A stretch of 64,000 nucleotides of DNA from Micromonospora halophytica (GTDB lineage Bacteria > Actinomycetota > Actinomycetes > Mycobacteriales > Micromonosporaceae), in NCBI RefSeq assembly GCF_900090245.1, contig NZ_FMDN01000004.1:266169-330168 (forward strand), read 5' to 3'. Of the stretch, positions 37,752 to 46,123 are shown one piece after another. Under the pieces are notes generated by a model that did no database searches, had not been told where the DNA came from, and saw nothing but the letters and a program-made list of their open reading frames with translations. Each line of letters begins with the position of its first letter. The first letter of the stretch is position 1. Made by a program: the position numbers and the translations under genes.

Positions 37752-38783
37752 GTGCCCGTGGTGCACGTCGTCCTCCCCGGCGACATCGACGACCCGGCGA
37801 CCCCGAGCGGCGGCAACAGCTACGACCGGCGGGTCTGCGACGGGCTGGTCGAGCTGGGCTGGACGGTGCGCGAGCACGGCGTACCCGGGGAGTGGCCGCG
37901 TCCGGACGGGCCGGCGCGCACCGGGCTGGCCGGGTTGCTCGCGGGCCTGCCCGACGGCACGCCGGTGCTGCTGGACGGGCTGGTCGCCTCGGTGGTGCCG
38001 GAGGTCCTGGCCGGGCACGCCGGGCGGCTGCGGCTGGTGGCGCTGGTGCACCTGCCGATGGAGGGCGACACCGAGGCCGCCGCGCTGGCCTGCGCCGCCG
38101 CCGTGGTCACCACCAGCGAGTGGACCCGGCGGCGGCTGCTCGACCGTTACCGGCTCGACCCCGCCCGGGTGCACGTCGCCGCCCCCGGCGTGACGCCGGC
38201 CAAGCCGGTCGAGGGCACGGCGGCCGGCGCCCGGCTGCTCTGCGTCGCGGCGGTCGTCGCGCACAAGGGGCACGACGTGCTGCTGCGCGCCCTCGCCGAG
38301 GTCCCCGCGCCGTGGACGCTGGACTGCGTCGGGGCGCTCACCCGGGATCCGCGGTTCGCGGCGGGGCTGCGCCGGCTCGCCGGCGACCTGGGGCTGGCCG
38401 GGCGGGTGCGGTTCACCGGCCCGCGCACCGGCGCCGCCCTGGACGCCGCGTACGCCGACGCCGACCTGCTGGTGCTCGCCTCGCGCGCCGAGACGTACGG
38501 GATGGTGGTCACCGAGGCCCTCGCCCGCGGCCTGCCGGTGCTCGCCACGGCGGTGGGCGGGGTGCCGGAGGCGCTGGGCCGGGCCCCCGACGGCGACCTG
38601 CCCGGCCTGCTGGTGCCGCCCGACGACCCGGCCGCCCTGGCCGACGCGCTGCGCCGCTGGCTCGGTGAGCCGCGGCTGCGTGACCGGTTGCGCCGGGCCG
38701 CCCTGGCCCGGCGCGGCACGCTGGCCGGCTGGCCGGCCACCGCGACGCTGATCGCCCACGTCCTGGACGGAGTGACGACATGA
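37752..38783 (+). CDS. GT4-family glycosyltransferase
   Basis: A 343-residue GT-B glycosyltransferase. The donor half shows VLCVAAV-type and KGHDVLLRALAEV segments, then RVRFTGPRTGAALDAAYADA, LLVLASRAETYGMVVTEALA and GLPVLATAVGGVPEAL, including the E-x7-E retaining-GT4 motif. The N-terminus (HVVLPGDIDDPATPSGGNSY) is the acceptor side. It starts 3 bp after the PTPS-like gene and overlaps the methyltransferase by 4 bp. In this context it likely glycosylates a pterin, pyrimidine or lipid-linked intermediate; the acceptor is not readable. Confidence 0.88.
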   Translation: MPVVHVVLPGDIDDPATPSGGNSYDRRVCDGLVELGWTVREHGVPGEWPRPDGPARTGLAGLLAGLPDGTPVLLDGLVASVVPEVLAGHAGRLRLVALVHLPMEGDTEAAALACAAAVVTTSEWTRRRLLDRYRLDPARVHVAAPGVTPAKPVEGTAAGARLLCVAAVVAHKGHDVLLRALAEVPAPWTLDCVGALTRDPRFAAGLRRLAGDLGLAGRVRFTGPRTGAALDAAYADADLLVLASRAETYGMVVTEALARGLPVLATAVGGVPEALGRAPDGDLPGLLVPPDDPAALADALRRWLGEPRLRDRLRRAALARRGTLAGWPATATLIAHVLDGVTT

Positions 38784-39601
38784 CCCTGCCCGCCACCGAT
38801 CCCTTCGCCGACTGGCTCGCGCTGCGCGAGCCCGCCGACGCCGCCGCCCGCACCGAGGACCTGGTCGACCGGGTCCGTGCCCGGCTGGCCCCCGACCGGC
38901 CGCTGGTGGTGCACGACCTCGGCAGCGGCACCGGTTCGATGGCCCGCTGGCTGGCCCCGCGGCTGCCCGGCCCGCAGCACTGGACCCTGTACGACCGCGA
39001 CCCCGGCCTGCTCGACCGGGCCCGCGCGCAGCCGCCGGTGGCGGCCGACGGCAGCCCGGTGACGGTGCGGACCCGGCAGACGGACATCACCCGGCTCACC
39101 GCCGCCGACCTGTCCGGGGCCGGACTGGTCACCGCGTCCGCGCTGCTGGACATGCTGACCGGCGAGGAGATCGACCGGATCGTCGCCGCCTGCGCCGGGG
39201 CCGGCTGCCCGTCGCTGTTCGTGTTGTCGGTCGTCGGGCGGGTGACGTTCGACCCGGCCGATCCGCTGGACGCCGAGGTGGCCGCCGCGTTCGACGACCA
39301 CCAGCGCCGTACCGTCGACGGCCGGACGCTGCTCGGGCCGGACGCCGCCGCGGCGACCGTCGCCGCGTTCGCCCGGCACGGCGTGCCCACCGAGGTCCGG
39401 TCCACCCCGTGGCGGCTCGGCCCGGCGCAGGCCGCGCTGACCGCCGAGTGGTTCACCGGCTGGTTGGAGGCCGCCGTCGAGCAGCGCCCCGAGCTGGCCG
39501 ACCGGACGGTGCAGTACGCCCGCCGCCGGCTGACCGCGGCCGCCGCGGGTGAGCTGACGGTTACCGTCGGGCACGACGACCTGCTCGCCGGGGCGGAATG
39601 A
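38780..39601 (+). CDS. Class I SAM-dependent methyltransferase
   Basis: A 273-residue methyltransferase. Motif I is LVVHDLGSGTGSMARWLAP, motif II WTLYDRDPGLLDRAR, and the later LVTASALLDMLTGEEIDRIV and FVLSVVGRVTFDP blocks complete the Rossmann fold. The C-terminus has PWRLGPAQAALTAEWFTGWL. It overlaps the glycosyltransferase gene (ATGA) and is followed 59 bp later by the flippase-like gene. Methyl acceptor unknown; it is an expected tailoring step in this cluster. Confidence 0.87.
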   Translation: MTLPATDPFADWLALREPADAAARTEDLVDRVRARLAPDRPLVVHDLGSGTGSMARWLAPRLPGPQHWTLYDRDPGLLDRARAQPPVAADGSPVTVRTRQTDITRLTAADLSGAGLVTASALLDMLTGEEIDRIVAACAGAGCPSLFVLSVVGRVTFDPADPLDAEVAAAFDDHQRRTVDGRTLLGPDAAAATVAAFARHGVPTEVRSTPWRLGPAQAALTAEWFTGWLEAAVEQRPELADRTVQYARRRLTAAAAGELTVTVGHDDLLAGAE

Positions 39602-39660
39602 ACCGGCCGGCGGACTGATACGTGCAAGCAGGTGACGATCTTCGCGCTAGGAGGCTCCGC

Positions 39661-40686
39661 GTGCCACAGGCTGCCGGCGACACATCCCCCGCGCCCGCCC
39701 GCGCGGTCTGGGCGTGGGTGAGCAACCTGGGCGGCGTGGCGCTGGTGGCGGTGCTGCTGTGGGGGTTGGGCACCGGGCCGGTGCTGGCGGCGCTGCGGCG
39801 CATCGACGCCCCGACGGTGGGGACGGCGCTGCTGCTCGGCGCGGTGGCCACGATCTGCTGCGCCTGGCGGTGGCGGCTGGTCGCCGAAGGGCTCGGCGTG
39901 CGGCTGCCGCTGGGCGCGGCCGTCGCGGACTGCTACCGGTCGGTCTTCCTCAACGCCACGCTGCCCGGCGGGGTGCTCGGCGACGTGCACCGGGCGGTCC
40001 GGCACGGGCGCGACGCCGGGGACGTCGGCCGGGCGGTGCGGGCCGTGGTCTGGGAGCGCAGCGCCGGGCAGGTGGTGCAGGTGGCCCTCGCGGCGGTGAT
40101 CCTGCTGGCGCTGCCCTCACCGGTGCGACCGTACCTACCGGCCGCCGTCGGGCTGGCCGTGGCCGCCGCCCTCGGCCTGGTGCTGCTGGCCCGGGCGCTG
40201 CCCCGCTCCGGGCCGTCGCGCCGGGCCCGCGCGCTGCGCGCCGCGGCGGCCGACGTCCGCGCCGGCCTGCTCGGTCGCCGGAGAGCGCCGGGCGTGCTGC
40301 TGGCCTCGGTCGTGGTGGTGCTGTGCCACCTGGCCACGTTCGTGCTCGCGGCCCGGGTGGCCGGGGTCACCGCCCCGGTGGCCCACCTGGTGCCGCTGAC
40401 CCTGCTCGCGCTGCTGGCGATGGGACTGCCGGCGAACATGGCCGGTTTCGGCCCGCGTGAGGGCACGGCCGCCTGGGCGTTCGGGGCCGCCGGCCTCGGC
40501 GCGGCCCAGGGGGTGTCCACCGCACTGGTGTACGGGGCGCTGGTGCTCCTCGCCGCCCTCCCCGGCGCCGCCGTGCTGCTGCTGTTCCGCCGCCCGTCCA
40601 GGCAGCGGGAACGATCCACGGCTCGTACGGTGAACCAGGGTGGTTCTGCCGCGGTACCCGCTGCCGGGCTGGCCGGCGGCGTCTGA
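39661..40686 (+). CDS. Lysylphosphatidylglycerol synthase TM-domain (UPF0104) membrane protein
   Basis: A 341-residue integral membrane protein with about eight helices: LGGVALVAVLLWGLGTGPVL, VGTALLLGAVATICCAWRWR, YRSVFLNATLPGGVLGDVHR with the family's hallmark LPGG-GD, GFGPREGTAAWAFGAAGLG and LVYGALVLLAALPGAAVLLL. This is the flippase-like N-terminal domain of MprF without the aminoacyl-transferase half. GTG 39661 follows AGGAGG, and the longer start at 39622 has none. It probably moves a lipid-linked or amphipathic product of the cluster. Confidence 0.86.
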   Translation: MPQAAGDTSPAPARAVWAWVSNLGGVALVAVLLWGLGTGPVLAALRRIDAPTVGTALLLGAVATICCAWRWRLVAEGLGVRLPLGAAVADCYRSVFLNATLPGGVLGDVHRAVRHGRDAGDVGRAVRAVVWERSAGQVVQVALAAVILLALPSPVRPYLPAAVGLAVAAALGLVLLARALPRSGPSRRARALRAAAADVRAGLLGRRRAPGVLLASVVVVLCHLATFVLAARVAGVTAPVAHLVPLTLLALLAMGLPANMAGFGPREGTAAWAFGAAGLGAAQGVSTALVYGALVLLAALPGAAVLLLFRRPSRQRERSTARTVNQGGSAAVPAAGLAGGV

Positions 40687-40698
40687 CGGAGGAGACAC

Positions 40699-41355
40699 AT
40701 GTACGAAGCACTGCCGGTCGCGACGGTCCGCACACAGGTCACGGTCCCCCTCCGCTTCCCCGACGGGTACGCCACGACGGCCCGGGTCTTCTCGTTCGAC
40801 GGGTTGGTGGACGGGCGGGAGCACCTGGCGTTCGGGCTGGGCGACTGGGCGGGCTCACTACGGCGGTACGCGGCGGGCGGAGTCGCGCCCCTGGTCCGCC
40901 CGCACAGCGAATGCCTCACCGGGGACGTCTTCGGCAGCCAGCGCTGTGACTGCGGCCCCCAGTTGCGCGAGGCGGTGGAGCGCATCAGCGAGGCCGGCGG
41001 GTTCCTGCTCTACCTGCGGCAGGAGGGTCGCGGCATCGGCCTCTACCCGAAGCTCGACGCGTACGCGCTGCAGGACGCCGGCCTGGACACGTACGAGGCG
41101 AACGTGGCGCTCGGGCACGGCGAGGACGAGCGCGACTACCGGGCCGCCGCGCAGATGCTCGCGGTGCTGGGGGTGGAGCAGTTCGCCCTGCTCAGCAACA
41201 ACCCGGAGAAGGCCGAGCAGCTCGGCCGCCTCGGGGTGACGGTGACCGAGGTGGTGCCGACGGGGGTGTTCCTCTCCCCCGCCAATGCCGACTACCTGGC
41301 GGCGAAGGCGAGCCGGGCCGCCGCCCGGACCGTCGACGCGCCGTCGCTGACCTGA
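40699..41355 (+). CDS. ribA: GTP cyclohydrolase II (stand-alone RibA-type)
   Basis: A 218-residue GCH II. The zinc site is Cys72, Cys83 and Cys85 in HSECLTGDVFGSQRCDCGPQ; the active-site loop reads RQEGRGIGLYPKLDAYALQD, with DTYEANVALGHGEDERDY following. It converts GTP to a formamido- or diamino-pyrimidine nucleotide, releasing pyrophosphate. It is not fused to RibB and is not beside ribE/ribH, so it is probably dedicated to this cluster rather than to riboflavin. ATG 40699 follows GACGGAGGAGAC. The next gene, a RibD-like reductase, starts 1 bp after it. Confidence 0.93.
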   Translation: MYEALPVATVRTQVTVPLRFPDGYATTARVFSFDGLVDGREHLAFGLGDWAGSLRRYAAGGVAPLVRPHSECLTGDVFGSQRCDCGPQLREAVERISEAGGFLLYLRQEGRGIGLYPKLDAYALQDAGLDTYEANVALGHGEDERDYRAAAQMLAVLGVEQFALLSNNPEKAEQLGRLGVTVTEVVPTGVFLSPANADYLAAKASRAAARTVDAPSLT

Positions 41356-41356
41356 C

Positions 41357-42094
41357 ATGGACACGGCACCGACCGCGGCGGCGGTCACCGCGGCCCCGGC
41401 GTCGACCGGACGGCCGTACGTGCTGCTCAGCTGCGCCACGTCGATCGACGGCTACATCGACGACACCACCGAGCAGCGGCTGCTGCTGTCGAACGACGAG
41501 GACCTGGCGCGGATCGACGCGGTCCGGGCCGGCTGCGACGCCATCCTGGTCGGTGCCGGCACCGTCCGCTGCGACGACCCGCGCCTGGTGATCCGCTCCG
41601 AAGGGCTGCGCCGGGCGCGGGTGGCGCGAGGCCTGCCGCCGTCGCCGATGAAGGTCACCCTGACCGCCCGTGGCGATCTCGACCCGCAGGCCCGGTTCTT
41701 CACCGTCGGCGACGCCGACAAGCTGGTCTACTGCGCGTCGCCGGCGGTGGACAAGACGACCGAACTGCTGGACGGTCTGGCCACCGTGATCGACGCGGGA
41801 GAGCCGCTGGCACACGACCGGGTGCTGGCCGACCTGGCCGCCCGGGGGGTGCGGCGGCTGATGGTGGAGGGCGGCGGCACGGTGCACGCCCAGTTCCTCG
41901 GCGCCGGGCTCGCCGACGAACTCCATCTGGTCGTCGCCCCGTTCTTCGTCGGGGACTGCCGGGCGCCGCGCTTCGTCGGCGACGGTCGGTTCCCCTGGCA
42001 CCCGGGGCGGCGGGCCCGGGTGGCCGAGGTCCGCCAGATCGGCGACGTGGTGCTGGTGCGGTACGCCCTCTCGGAGCGCTGCACCGCCGAGTGA
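41357..42094 (+). CDS. RibD C-terminal-domain (DHFR-like) reductase without deaminase
   Basis: A 245-residue pyrimidine reductase of the RibD_C/dihydrofolate reductase superfamily: YVLLSCATSIDGYIDDTTEQ, RLLLSNDEDLARIDAVRAGC, AILVGAGTVRCDDPRL and RRLMVEGGGTVHAQFLGAGL. The deaminase domain of bifunctional RibD is missing, as in fungal and archaeal RIB7-type enzymes, which reduce the ribosyl to the ribityl side chain. Placed 1 bp after GTP cyclohydrolase II, it should act on that enzyme's product. It ends the pathway run; a sigma-factor operon follows. Confidence 0.9.
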   Translation: MDTAPTAAAVTAAPASTGRPYVLLSCATSIDGYIDDTTEQRLLLSNDEDLARIDAVRAGCDAILVGAGTVRCDDPRLVIRSEGLRRARVARGLPPSPMKVTLTARGDLDPQARFFTVGDADKLVYCASPAVDKTTELLDGLATVIDAGEPLAHDRVLADLAARGVRRLMVEGGGTVHAQFLGAGLADELHLVVAPFFVGDCRAPRFVGDGRFPWHPGRRARVAEVRQIGDVVLVRYALSERCTAE

Positions 42095-42122
42095 CGCCGG
42101 TTACTGCGGGTGACCGCTCGTC

Positions 42123-42135
42123 GTGGTTGAACCAC
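42123..42135. promoter_or_regulatory. GTGGTT-G-AACCAC palindrome upstream of the ECF sigma gene
   Basis: A perfect 6-1-6 palindrome in the 147-bp gap before the sigma gene, 107 bp from its start. It may be an operator; no other element is evident in the gap. Confidence 0.3.
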
Positions 42136-42241
42136 TCGGCGTGTCCACCCGTACCATCGGACGCGGCCGACCGACGATCTACTACTGTCCGTCGTACGGT
42201 CGAGGCGTCGGAGGACGGACTGCCGGTGGACGGAGGTCAGG

Positions 42242-42796
42242 GTGATCACGGAGGAGGACGACGGCCAGGTGACCGCCTGGGCGCTGGCCGCCGGTCAGGG
42301 TGACCGCCAGGCCCTGGCGGCGTTCGTCCGGGCGACGCAGGCGCAGACCTGGCGTTTCCTGCGGCACCTGCTCGCCTCGGCGGAGACCGACGACCTGGTG
42401 CAGGAGACCTATCTGCGGGCGATGCGCTCGCTGCCCCGCTTCGCCGGCCGCTCCTCCGCCCGGACCTGGCTGTTCAGCATCGCCCGGCGGGTCGCCGCCG
42501 ACCACCTGCGCGCGGCCCGCGCCCGGCCGGAGGTCACCGCCCTCGACGGCCGGGAGCTGCCGGCGGACGGGCGGTTCGAGAACGGGGTCGTCCTCGACCA
42601 GTTGCTCCGGGAGCTGCCGGCGGAACGGCGGGAGGCGTTCGTCGCCACCCAGGTCCTCGGCCTGTCCTACGCCGAGGCGGCCGAGGTGTGCGGCTGCCCG
42701 GTGGGCACGATCCGGTCCCGGGTCGCCCGCGCCCGGGAGGACCTGGTCGCGGCGCTCGATGGCCGTACCGGCCGGCGCGCGGGACGCGTCGGCTGA
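42242..42796 (+). CDS. ECF-family RNA polymerase sigma factor
   Basis: A 184-residue ECF sigma factor. Region 2 is FVRATQAQTWRFLRHLLASA, DDLVQETYLRAMRSLPRFAG and RSSARTWLFSIARRVAADHL; region 4 is ELPAERREAFVATQVLGLSY and AEVCGCPVGTIRSRVARARE. GTG 42242 opens the frame next to a weak ribosome site. A zinc-finger anti-sigma gene follows 11 bp later, so activity is released when that membrane protein is inactivated. Resembles SigC/SigL-type factors. Confidence 0.92.
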   Translation: MITEEDDGQVTAWALAAGQGDRQALAAFVRATQAQTWRFLRHLLASAETDDLVQETYLRAMRSLPRFAGRSSARTWLFSIARRVAADHLRAARARPEVTALDGRELPADGRFENGVVLDQLLRELPAERREAFVATQVLGLSYAEAAEVCGCPVGTIRSRVARAREDLVAALDGRTGRRAGRVG

Positions 42797-42807
42797 CGGC
42801 GGGACCG

Positions 42808-43602
42808 ATGAACGACCTCCGGTACGTACGGTGCGCGAGCTGGCGGGAGATCCTGTCGGCCCGGCTGGACGGGGAGGAGAGCGCCGAGGAGGCCGCCGCC
42901 GCGCAGCGACACCTCGACGGCTGCGCGGACTGCCGCGACTGGCTGGACGGGGCCGCAGCGGTCAACCGGCGGGTGCGTACCCGGGCGGCGTCCCCGCTGC
43001 CCGACCTGACCGACGCCATCCTCGCCGCCGCGCCGCCCCGCCGGCTGGCCGGGTGGCGGGTCCGGCTGGTGGCCGCGCTGCGGGTGGCGCTCGGCGTGCT
43101 CGGCGCGGGGCAGCTGGTTCTCGGGCTGGCGCAGGCCGGCCGGGGCGCGCTCACCGACCACCTGCACCCGGCCGGGCAGCACCTGTGGCACGAGGCCGCC
43201 GCGTGGAACGTCGCCGTCGGGGCGGGTTTCGTCTTCGTGGCGCTGCGCCGGACCCCACCGGCGGGTCTGCTGCCGACGCTCAGCGCGTTCGTCGCCACCC
43301 TGGTGCTGCTGTCGGTCAACGACGTGCTCACCGCACGGGTGGATGTGTCCCGGCTGGTCAGCCACGCCCTGCTGCTCGGCGGCTGGCTGGTGACGGTGCT
43401 GCTGTCCCGCCCGGCGCTGCGCGCGGGCCGGCCGCCGCCGGTCGACGGGCGGGCGGGCCGGTCTCGGTGGCGGCTGCGGCTCGACGAGGCCGAGCAGCCG
43501 GCGGTGGGGCCCCGGCCCGCCCCGCCGTACGGTGCGCGGGCCGCCGTTCAGCCGGTCGCCGACCCGGTACAGCGGGCCGACGCCGACCGGTCCGCCGCCT
43601 GA
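42808..43602 (+). CDS. Zinc-finger (zf-HC2) membrane anti-sigma factor
   Basis: A 264-residue protein with an N-terminal anti-sigma zinc domain (VRCASWREILSARLDGEESA, then RHLDGCADCRDWLDG giving the HxxxCxxC triad). Four to five TM helices follow: LRVALGVLGAGQLVLGLAQA, WNVAVGAGFVFVALR, LPTLSAFVATLVLLSVNDVL and HALLLGGWLVTVLLS. A Pro-rich tail ends it. ATG 42808 lies 11 bp after the ECF sigma stop. It should tether and inhibit that sigma at the membrane; zinc-thiol oxidation could release it. Confidence 0.87.
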   Translation: MNDLRYVRCASWREILSARLDGEESAEEAAAAQRHLDGCADCRDWLDGAAAVNRRVRTRAASPLPDLTDAILAAAPPRRLAGWRVRLVAALRVALGVLGAGQLVLGLAQAGRGALTDHLHPAGQHLWHEAAAWNVAVGAGFVFVALRRTPPAGLLPTLSAFVATLVLLSVNDVLTARVDVSRLVSHALLLGGWLVTVLLSRPALRAGRPPPVDGRAGRSRWRLRLDEAEQPAVGPRPAPPYGARAAVQPVADPVQRADADRSAA

Positions 43603-43701
43603 CGCCGCCACCCGACGGGCGTAAGGAGTTCGCAAGCATCGCGCGTCCCTCCCCACCGGCCGCACGCGGCTACGCTGACCCGGCGGGTGGGGAGGTGGGC
43701 G

Positions 43702-44397
43702 ATGACGCAGCGGGTGCTGGTGGTCGACGACGACCGGACGGTCAGCGACGTGGTCTGCCGCTACCTGGAGCACGCGGGCTACCGGGTGGAGCACGTCGCC
43801 GACGGCCTCGCCGCGCTGGCCGCCGTGGCGGCCGCCCCGCCGCACCTGGTGGTCCTCGACGTGATGCTGCCCGGGCTGGACGGGCTGGAGGTCTGCCGGC
43901 GGCTGCGGGAGCGGCCGGACGGCGTACCCATCGTGATGTTGACCGCGCGCGGCGACGAGGCCGACCGGATCCTCGGCCTGCAACTGGGCGCGGACGACTA
44001 CCTGAGCAAGCCCTTCTCCCCGCGTGAGCTGGTGCTGCGGGTCCGGTCGGTGCTGCGGCGGGCCGGTGGTGAGCCGGCCGGCGCGGTGCCGGAGGTGCTC
44101 TCCGACGGGGGGCTGACCGTGCGGACCGGCCCCCGGGTGGCCCGGCTGCACGGCCGTGAGCTGTCCCTGACGCTGCGGGAGTTCGACCTGCTGGCCCACC
44201 TGATGCGGCACCCGGCACGGGCGTTCCGCCGCGCCGAGCTGCTGGAGCGGGTGTGGGGCTGGCAGTTCGGCGACCAGTCCACGGTGACCGTGCACGTACG
44301 CCGGCTGCGGGAGAAGGTCGAGGTGGACCCGGCCGATCCCCGCCGGATCGCCACGGTCTGGGGTGTCGGCTACCGGTACGAGCCGGTCGATGGCTGA
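43702..44397 (+). CDS. OmpR/PhoB-family response regulator (second system)
   Basis: A 231-residue regulator. The receiver has VVDDDRTVSDVV, phospho-Asp in HLVVLDVMLPGLDG, TAR in IVMLTARGDEADR and Lys in ADDYLSKPFSPREL. The winged helix shows LSLTLREFDLLAHLMRHPAR and VTVHVRRLREKVEVDPADPR. ATG 43702 (MTQRVLVVDDD) is preferred over 43687. The stop overlaps the histidine kinase start by 8 bp, so the pair is co-translated. Target genes unknown. Confidence 0.93.
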   Translation: MTQRVLVVDDDRTVSDVVCRYLEHAGYRVEHVADGLAALAAVAAAPPHLVVLDVMLPGLDGLEVCRRLRERPDGVPIVMLTARGDEADRILGLQLGADDYLSKPFSPRELVLRVRSVLRRAGGEPAGAVPEVLSDGGLTVRTGPRVARLHGRELSLTLREFDLLAHLMRHPARAFRRAELLERVWGWQFGDQSTVTVHVRRLREKVEVDPADPRRIATVWGVGYRYEPVDG

Positions 44398-45418
44398 CCT
44401 CGCCCTGATCTTCGGCGCGGCGCTCGCGGCGGCCTGCGCCGTCGGGCTGCTCGGGGCGGGCGCGCTGCGGCTGCTGCGCGGCCGGTCGATCACCGTGCAC
44501 ATCACCGTGCTGCTGGCGATGACGGTGAGCGCGGTGGTGGCCGGCGTCGCGGTGATCGCCGAGGCGATGTTCCTCTCCCCACACGACCTGGAGGTCGTGC
44601 TGATCACCGTCTCCGCGGCGGCGGTGGTGAGCCTCGGCGTCGGGTGGCTCTTCGGGAGGCGGCTCGCCGCCGCGGCGGTCTGGGCCGACCAGGCGCGGGA
44701 GCGGGAGCGGCGGATCGAGAAGGGCCGCCGTGACCTGGTCGCCTGGGTGTCGCACGACCTGCGCACGCCGCTGGCCGGGCTGCGCGCGATGGCCGAGGCG
44801 CTGGAGGACCGGGTGGTCGCCGACCGGCGCACGGTCGACGAGTACCACCGCCGGATCCGGGTCGAGACCGACCGGATGACCCGCCTCGTCGACGACCTGT
44901 TCGAGCTGTCCCGGATCAACGCGGGGGCGCTGCGGCTGTCGCTGTCCGCCGTGCCGCTGGGAGACGTGGTCTCCGACGCGCTCGCCAGCACCGCGCCGCT
45001 GGCCGCGGCCTGCCGGATCCACCTGGTCGCCGCCGACTCCGGCTGGCCCACGGTGACCGCCAGCGAGCCGGAACTGGCCCGGGTGGTCGGCAACCTGCTG
45101 CTCAACGCGGTCCGCTACACCCCGGAGGACGGCACCGTGCGGGTCGACGCCGGCCGCGACGGCGACGACGCCTGGTTGGCCGTCGCCGACACCTGCGGCG
45201 GCATCCCGGAGGCCGACCTGCCCCGGGTGTTCGACGTGGCGTTCCGGGGCGAGCCGGCGCGCACCCCGCGGCCGGGCAACGGCGGCGTCGAGGGCTCCGG
45301 CGGGCTGGGCCTGGCGATCGTGCGCGGGCTGGTCGAGGCGCACGGCGGCCGGGTGGACGTGCAGAACGTCTCCGGCGGCTGCCGCTTCGTGGTCCGGCTG
45401 CCGTTGGCGCACGCCTGA
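44390..45418 (+). CDS. Sensor histidine kinase (second system)
   Basis: A 342-residue kinase with two TM helices (LIFGAALAAACAVGLLGAGA and ITVHITVLLAMTVSAVVAGV, with ITVSAAAVVSLGVGWLFGRR as a third hydrophobic span) and almost no extracellular loop. It is therefore an intramembrane-sensing type. The H-box is DLVAWVSHDLRTPLAGLRAM, N-box NLLLNAVRYTPEDG, G1 ADTCGGIPEADL and G2 GSGGLGLAIVRGLVEAHGGR. It overlaps the regulator gene. Intramembrane kinases often answer to cell-envelope antibiotics, but no transporter is adjacent. Confidence 0.92.
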   Translation: MADLALIFGAALAAACAVGLLGAGALRLLRGRSITVHITVLLAMTVSAVVAGVAVIAEAMFLSPHDLEVVLITVSAAAVVSLGVGWLFGRRLAAAAVWADQARERERRIEKGRRDLVAWVSHDLRTPLAGLRAMAEALEDRVVADRRTVDEYHRRIRVETDRMTRLVDDLFELSRINAGALRLSLSAVPLGDVVSDALASTAPLAAACRIHLVAADSGWPTVTASEPELARVVGNLLLNAVRYTPEDGTVRVDAGRDGDDAWLAVADTCGGIPEADLPRVFDVAFRGEPARTPRPGNGGVEGSGGLGLAIVRGLVEAHGGRVDVQNVSGGCRFVVRLPLAHA

Positions 45419-45526
45419 CCGGCCCAGCTCGTGACCGGCATCTCCAACGGCGGGCTGACCGCGTGGGCCGCGCCGAGGGCTTGGCCCGGCACCACACGCC
45501 GGGCCAGGCCCGCTCGCACCGGGCGG

Positions 45527-45964
45527 TCAGGAACCGACCGGCACCCGGGCGGTGACCGGCCGACCGGTCACCCGGCGCAACGCCAGGTACGTCTCGCAGC
45601 CGAGGCAGAGGTCGAAGGCGACGTTGAGGAACGCCGCGGCGAGCGCCGCGCCCGTCGCCGCCAGGGCGGGCACCGACGCGCCGGTCAGCTGTCCCACGAT
45701 CGCGAGCAGCGTGAAGACCAGCCCGACGAGCTGCGCGAAGCGCACCGGAGCGGCGGGTTCGAGTTCGCTCGGCGGGTCGAGCCGCGGCGCGACGAGGACC
45801 CGCCAGACCAGCGAGTACGGGCCGAGACTCGGGTTGACGGCGGCGAGCGCGAAGACGGCCGCCTGGGCGAGCAGCACCGGCACCGCGCCGGTGATCAGCG
45901 CGGCGGCGAGGACGACGGTGGTGACGGCCGCGGCGAACCGGGGCGCGCGAGGATCGAGCAGCAT
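45527..45964 (-). CDS. DUF4395-domain membrane protein
   Basis: A 145-residue four-helix membrane protein with the DUF4395 pattern: LDPRAPRFAAAVTTVVLAAA, FALAAVNPSLGPYSLVWRVL, PAAPVRFAQLVGLVFTLLAI and FDLCLGCETYLALRR. The LCLGCE motif puts two Cys at the membrane face. DUF4395 genes commonly travel with thioredoxins and sulfurtransferases; here a thioredoxin-like gene is directly upstream, with a mini-ORF between. A role in thiol or sulfur redox is inferred from that context. Confidence 0.82.
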   Translation of the reverse strand: MLLDPRAPRFAAAVTTVVLAAALITGAVPVLLAQAAVFALAAVNPSLGPYSLVWRVLVAPRLDPPSELEPAAPVRFAQLVGLVFTLLAIVGQLTGASVPALAATGAALAAAFLNVAFDLCLGCETYLALRRVTGRPVTARVPVGS

Positions 45965-46036
45965 ACGGGGATTCCGTTCGGCGACGAGGGCGCGGCCCGG
46001 ACCGGTGGGACCGGCGGGCGCGCGGGGGCGGAGACG

Positions 46037-46123
46037 TCAGGCGGAGCGGAAGCCCGGACAGAGGCTGGCCGAGAGCCAGCCGTGGTCCACCGTGCGCCGG
46101 CGGGTCAACCGCACGCCGGTCAT
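46037..46123 (-). CDS. 28-residue leader-peptide-like ORF between thioredoxin and DUF4395 genes
   Basis: A small ORF reading MTGVRLTRRRTVDHGWLSAS then LCPGFRSA. Its ATG (46123) overlaps the thioredoxin stop by 4 bp, and it ends 72 bp before the DUF4395 gene. The LTRRRxVD...LC pattern, with one Cys codon near the end, recalls the short putative leader peptides that precede sulfur-assimilation and cysteine genes in actinomycetes. It could sense cysteinyl-tRNA or ribosome stalling, or simply couple translation. Too short to prove from one sequence. Confidence 0.5.
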   Translation of the reverse strand: MTGVRLTRRRTVDHGWLSASLCPGFRSA

